Source of the DNA: Candidatus Accumulibacter regalis
Lineage (GTDB): Bacteria > Pseudomonadota > Gammaproteobacteria > Burkholderiales > Rhodocyclaceae
Direction: 5' to 3'
Assembly: GCA_000585075.1 (NCBI GenBank)
Contig: JEMY01000001.1
Coordinates: 62,001 to 126,000, forward strand
Length of the DNA: 64,000 nucleotides
The position numbers were made by a program, and so were the translations under genes. The first letter of the stretch is position 1. The number at the start of each line of letters is the position of its first letter. Under the pieces are notes generated by a model. The model had not been told where the DNA came from. It did not search any database and worked only from the letters and a program-made list of their open reading frames with translations. Positions 60,038 to 64,000 of the stretch are shown here, piece after piece.

Positions 60038-62800
60038 TCACGACGCATCGAAGACCCGCTGCCACAGTGCGCTGACCGCTTCGATCTGACGCCTCACCGA
60101 AGCACGCTCGACGCGCGCCCGGCGGTCCGCGTTCAGCCGCAGAACGTGCTGCAAGCGGCGAAGCTCGCGATACGCGTCACGCGCCGGGTCGGCCAGTTCG
60201 ACCGGGATCAGGCCCAGCTCGGCAGCGATCCCGAGCAGGGCGATATTGCCCAGGTTGCCGCATAGTTCGGCATGCGCGTGTGCGTGTCCGAGGACCAGGT
60301 ACTGGACGATGAACTCGGCGTCGATCAGGCCGCCACGGTCGTGCTTGATATCGAAGTCTTCCTTGCTGCGTGAGCCGTGCTCGTCGAACATGCGCTGGCG
60401 CATCGAGAGCACGTCTTCCCTGAGCCTGGCCAGATCGCGCGGCTGGCGCAGGATTTCGATGCGCAGCGCTTCGAACTGCTGTCCGACCGCCGGGTCGCCG
60501 GCGCAGAAGCGGGCTCGGGTCAGCGCCTGATGCTCCCAGGCCCAGGCGTTTTTCAACTGATAATCGCGGAAAGCGCTGATTGGCGACACCAGCATTCCCG
60601 AATCGCCGTTCGGGCGCAGCCGCAGATCGACCTCGAAGAGCATGCCGGCCGAGGTACGGCTCGACATCCAGGTGCTCATCCGCTGGCCCAGGCGCGCGTA
60701 GACTTCGCCCGCTCCGTCCGCGGGGTCGTCGTGCAGATAGATCAGGTCGAGATCCGAGGCGAAGCCGAGCTCCTTGCCGCCGAGCTTGCCGTAGGCAATG
60801 ACCGCGAAACGCGGCGCCTGCTCGGGATGGGGATGGCGATCGCGCAAGCGCCGCCAGCACAGATCCATCGTCGTCTGCACCAGGATGTCGGCAAGCTGGC
60901 TGAGCCGGTCGGCCAGGTGCTCAACGGTGTGCAGGCCGGCGATATCCTGCGCCAGGAAGCGCAGGACCTGCGCGTGGTGCACCTCGCGCAGGATGTCCAT
61001 CTCGCGCTCGGTATCGTCGAGATGCTGGGCCAGTCGCAGCTGCAGTTCGTCGCGAAACTCCTGCCAATCGGTCTTCACGTCAAAGATTTGCGAGTCCAGC
61101 AGCTCGTCGAGCAGGATCGGGTGCCGGTTCAGGTAGTCGGCGGCCCAGGACGAACTGCCGATCAGTTCGGCGAGGTGGCTGAGCGCTTGCGGGTACTGCT
61201 GCAGAAGCGCCAGATAGGCGCCTCGGCGGCTGATCGTCTCGAGAAAGTCGAGGCCGCGCTGCCAGGTCGCGTCGGGGTTGCTGGTGGCCGCCGCCGCTTC
61301 GATCAGGCGCGGCCCGAGAGCGTCGAGGCGCTCGCGGTTGGGCGCCGGCAGCTGCGCGTAGCGACTGCTTTGGCGGAAACCGTGCAGGCGTTCGAGAATT
61401 GCTTTCGGCTGGCGAAAGCCGAGGCTGGACAAACGTTCGAGCCCATCGTCGCCGGCGACGACTTCTTCCCAGATGCCGAGAAGCGGGTGGGTGCCTTCCT
61501 CCGGTTCGGAAAAGACGGCTTCGAAACAGCGGGAAACGATTGCCCGATGCTCGTCGAGAACGGCGACGAACGCGCTCCAGTCGGCAAAGCTCAGCGAGCT
61601 GGCGATTTGCTGGCGTTCCTCTTCGGTTCCCGGAAGGCGGTGCGTCTGGGCGTCGTTGACGTATTGCAGGCGGTGTTCGAGGCGGCGCAGGAAAGTGTAG
61701 GCAGCGGCGAGTTCGTGTTCGTTGTCGGCGGGCAGCAGGCGGCGTTCGGCAAGCAGCGCCAAGACCTCGAGGGTTGGTTTTGTTTGCAGGACGGGATCGC
61801 GGCCCCCACGGATCAACTGGAAGACCTGGGCGATGAACTCGATTTCGCGGATGCCACCCGGGCCGAGCTTGATATGCTCGGCCATTTCCTTGCGCGCCAC
61901 CTCGCGGCGAATCTGCGCGTGCAGATCGCGCATGGCATTGATGGCGCCAAAGTCGAGATACTTGCGAAAAACGAAAGGGCGACAGATGTTCTGTAGCGCG
62001 CTCACCCACTGCGGCTGCAGATTCTCGCCGTGGTTCAAGACCCTGGCCTTGATCCAGGCGTAGCGTTCCCACTCGCGGCCTTGCGCGATCAGGTAGTGTT
62101 CGAGCGAGTCCAACGAGCAGACCAGCGGTCCGGAATCGCCGTTCGGGCGCAACCGCATGTCGACCCGGAAAACCCGGCCATCCTCGGTGAGCTCGCCGAG
62201 AGTGCCGATCAGGCGCTTGCCGAGGCGCTGGAAGAAGTCGTAGTTGTCGATCCGGCGGCCTTCGCCGGCGGTCTGCCCATCCTCCGGGTAGATGAAGATG
62301 TAATCGACGTCGGACGAGACGTTGAGCTCGCGTCCGCCGAGCTTGCCCATGCCGATGACCAGCAGCCGTTGTGCCTGCCCGTGACTGTCGAGCGGCTCGC
62401 CAAACTGCTCGCAGAGCTGCCGATGATGGAAATCGAGGGCGCGATTGGTGCTGATTTCGGCGAGCACGGTCATGCTTTCGACGACTTCGGCGAGCGTCGC
62501 CAGACCGCCGACGTCGCGCACCACCAGCGCCGCCATTACCCGCTGACGGAGGCCGCGCAGGGCACTTTTCAGCGGCTCATCGCCAGTCGTCGCAGGCGAA
62601 CCACTCGCCGCAGCGCCGTTGAGAAAGTCATTCATCTGCTCGACGCCGAGCGCCTGCGCTGCGTGCGCTTCCAGCCAGGCACCTATTTCGGGGCGGGCGG
62701 CGAGCAGATTGCGCAGGTAATGACTGTGTTTCTGCGCTGCCTGCAGCGCGCTTGCCAATGGCGCCGGGCACTTGCTGGAGGATTCTATGGTCGGATCCAT
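60038..62800 (-). CDS. glnE: Glutamine synthetase adenylyltransferase/adenylyl-removing enzyme
   Basis: 920-residue bifunctional enzyme controlling glutamine synthetase by adenylylation of Tyr397 (E. coli numbering). Two nucleotidyltransferase domains are visible: the N-terminal deadenylylase with GMGKLGGRELNVSSDVDYIF near 150, and the C-terminal adenylylase with YGKLGGKELGFASDLDLIYL near 675. A helical linker lies between. It responds to PII proteins and glutamine. Length is close to the E. coli 946. Divergent from yhdP. Confidence 0.97.
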   Translation of the reverse strand: MDPTIESSSKCPAPLASALQAAQKHSHYLRNLLAARPEIGAWLEAHAAQALGVEQMNDFLNGAAASGSPATTGDEPLKSALRGLRQRVMAALVVRDVGGLATLAEVVESMTVLAEISTNRALDFHHRQLCEQFGEPLDSHGQAQRLLVIGMGKLGGRELNVSSDVDYIFIYPEDGQTAGEGRRIDNYDFFQRLGKRLIGTLGELTEDGRVFRVDMRLRPNGDSGPLVCSLDSLEHYLIAQGREWERYAWIKARVLNHGENLQPQWVSALQNICRPFVFRKYLDFGAINAMRDLHAQIRREVARKEMAEHIKLGPGGIREIEFIAQVFQLIRGGRDPVLQTKPTLEVLALLAERRLLPADNEHELAAAYTFLRRLEHRLQYVNDAQTHRLPGTEEERQQIASSLSFADWSAFVAVLDEHRAIVSRCFEAVFSEPEEGTHPLLGIWEEVVAGDDGLERLSSLGFRQPKAILERLHGFRQSSRYAQLPAPNRERLDALGPRLIEAAAATSNPDATWQRGLDFLETISRRGAYLALLQQYPQALSHLAELIGSSSWAADYLNRHPILLDELLDSQIFDVKTDWQEFRDELQLRLAQHLDDTEREMDILREVHHAQVLRFLAQDIAGLHTVEHLADRLSQLADILVQTTMDLCWRRLRDRHPHPEQAPRFAVIAYGKLGGKELGFASDLDLIYLHDDPADGAGEVYARLGQRMSTWMSSRTSAGMLFEVDLRLRPNGDSGMLVSPISAFRDYQLKNAWAWEHQALTRARFCAGDPAVGQQFEALRIEILRQPRDLARLREDVLSMRQRMFDEHGSRSKEDFDIKHDRGGLIDAEFIVQYLVLGHAHAHAELCGNLGNIALLGIAAELGLIPVELADPARDAYRELRRLQHVLRLNADRRARVERASVRRQIEAVSALWQRVFDAS

Positions 62801-63112
62801 GATGTTCTCGGTAAATTGAGTGTTGCGCGGGGTCGCTGTGCCTGGCGCCGGGGAACAGGGGCAAAGCCGTTACAATGCCGGCTTGAAGCTGAAAACAGCA
62901 GTCGCTCGCCGACAACCTGGCTGCCATTTTTCTTCCTGGACATCACCATGCGCATGCACAGCAGCGCTGCCCCGCGCCCATTCGGTCAATCGCCCGCAGC
63001 ATCCTGCGTGCGCGCTGCAGCGCGGACTTCCCTCGCCATTGTCTAGCGCTCCCGACATTCTAGTGATGCCCGGCGGCTATTGGCAAAACTCCGTACGCGA
63101 CGATCAGGCCTG
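62801..63112. other. Divergent intergenic region, glnE / yhdP
   Basis: 312 bases with a putative -10 TACAAT at 62871-62876 for the yhdP direction and no clear -35. Small frames through it show no protein-like features. No repeats or hairpins stand out. Confidence 0.5.
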
Positions 63113-64000
63113 ATGCGCCAGGACGAACTGCGCCCAGCGCTCTATCATCGCCTTCATTTGCTGATGCCGCTGCTCTCGCATCCGGCAACGGGCCGCATCT
63201 GGCGCCTTCTGGTACGCGTTTTCTGGCTCGCCTATTTTGCCTTCGTGCTGCTGATTCTGGCGCTGCGCTACCTGATCCTGCCGAACATCGAAGCCTACCG
63301 AGTCGACATCGAGGAGCAGGTCAGCCAGGCGATCGGCCTGTCGGTCAGCGTCGGACAAATTGCGGCCAGCTGGGACGGAATCCATCCCGATCTGCTCCTC
63401 TCCGATGTGATTATCGCCGATAGCAAGGGACAGCCGGCCCTGGCCTTGCCACGGATTCATGGCGTCCTCTCCTGGTCTTCGCTACCGCGCCTGGCGCTGC
63501 GTCTGCGCTTGCTGCAGATCGACGAGCCGACCCTGCATCTGCGTCGGGATAGCGACGGACGCTTTTTCGTCGCCGGGATCGCACTCGCCGACGCCGGAGG
63601 CGACAATGCCGTTGGTGACTGGATACTGGCGCAAAAGGAGATCCGCGTCCGCGGCGCGACGGTCGCCTGGGAGGACGCCAAGCGCGAGGCGCCGCCGCTG
63701 ATTCTCGAAGCCGTCAATTTTGCGCTCGACAACGACGCTCACCACCACCGCTTCGCTCTGACTGCCTTGCCGCCGCCCGCACTGGCAGCCGCGATCGACC
63801 TGCGTGGGGATTTTCGCGGCCAGCATCTCGGCGAGCTCGAGGCCTGGAATGGCCAGGCCTTCGTCCAGATCGACTATGCCGACCTCGCCGTCTGGCGGAC
63901 GTGGATCGACTACCCGATCGTCCTCCAGCACGGCCGCGGCGCAATGCGCGCCTGGGTCGGCTTCACCGCAGGCAAGCTCGACGCGCTGACGGCCGATCTG
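63113..64000 (+). CDS. yhdP: YhdP-family protein, N-terminal part (window edge)
   Basis: The frame is open from the ATG to the window end, so at least 296 residues of a protein usually about 1250 long are present. One N-terminal helix (about 29-55) is followed by an AsmA-like repeated beta domain (LSVSVGQIAASWDGIHPDLLLSDV near 79). This is the TIGR02099/YhdP family, one of the AsmA-like bridge proteins carrying phospholipids to the outer membrane. It runs off the right end. The start is set by the N-terminal helix; its ribosome site is weak. Confidence 0.88.
   Translation, partial: MRQDELRPALYHRLHLLMPLLSHPATGRIWRLLVRVFWLAYFAFVLLILALRYLILPNIEAYRVDIEEQVSQAIGLSVSVGQIAASWDGIHPDLLLSDVIIADSKGQPALALPRIHGVLSWSSLPRLALRLRLLQIDEPTLHLRRDSDGRFFVAGIALADAGGDNAVGDWILAQKEIRVRGATVAWEDAKREAPPLILEAVNFALDNDAHHHRFALTALPPPALAAAIDLRGDFRGQHLGELEAWNGQAFVQIDYADLAVWRTWIDYPIVLQHGRGAMRAWVGFTAGKLDALTADL

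Noticed and set aside
62820-63113. 97-codon frame between glnE and yhdP
   Set aside because: No ribosome site or domain character; ends exactly at the yhdP start by chance overlap.

Overview
High-GC bacterial chromosome segment with dense gene packing, many ATGA/GTGA start-stop overlaps and no phage or plasmid hallmark genes. The gene content points to a betaproteobacterium, probably Rhodocyclales and possibly 'Candidatus Accumulibacter'-like. Evidence: the TlpA-aroQ-accB-accC-prmA-DUF3426 order, a caa3-type oxidase cluster with DUF2970 and DUF2909 proteins, divergent glnE and yhdP, a PEP-CTERM (exosortase-sorted) esterase, and a PfkB adenosine-kinase-like gene. The taxon is inferred from synteny and recall, not from a search.

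Layout. 0-9.4 kb: a truncated hypothetical gene; murB with an apparent CTG start; metH behind a leader holding a sigma70 promoter, a SAM-II riboswitch and an intrinsic terminator; then a 1315-residue unrecognised protein with a long coiled coil and 19-residue repeats. 9.7-13.7 kb: ratA/COQ10-like, glnS, arsC and a PEP-CTERM GDSL esterase. 13.9-20.8 kb: a MacAB-like ABC exporter (adaptor, ATPase, two permeases). The two permease genes are separated by a decayed toxin-antitoxin patch: vapB, an internally deleted vapC, an intact-looking hipA with only the tail of hipB, phased short repeats and REP-like palindromes.

21-31.4 kb: rep helicase, a secreted Ala/Lys/Pro-rich repeat protein, cytochrome c5, tRNA-Arg(CCG), a ParB-like nuclease, an RNase D-like exonuclease, an acyltransferase, a tandem SMR pair, the DUF3482 GTPase/DUF2868 pair and a lipoprotein. 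31.4-39.5 kb: PfkB kinase, DUF3426, prmA, accC, accB, aroQ, a TlpA-like thioredoxin, a nucleotidyltransferase-like protein and mpl.

39.5-48.2 kb: cytochrome oxidase biogenesis. ctaB, a stand-alone subunit-II-anchor-like protein and a DUF2244 protein run leftward. coxB, coxA, a 38-residue assembly protein, ctaG, DUF2970, coxC, SURF1 and a thioredoxin-like protein run rightward, with a leftward DUF2909 gene between coxC and SURF1. The divergent control region carries two FNR/ANR-type boxes and an intrinsic terminator. 48.3-64 kb: DUF1615 lipoprotein, gamma-glutamyltransferase, an RND efflux pair plus DUF2892, acuI with acuR and a candidate operator, an EAL/HDOD protein, a SUI1-like factor, glnE and the start of yhdP, cut by the window edge.

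The strongest candidates for something undescribed are the giant repeat protein, the riboswitch-terminator leader of metH, the toxin-antitoxin patch inside the ABC operon, and the orphan subunit-II membrane anchor.
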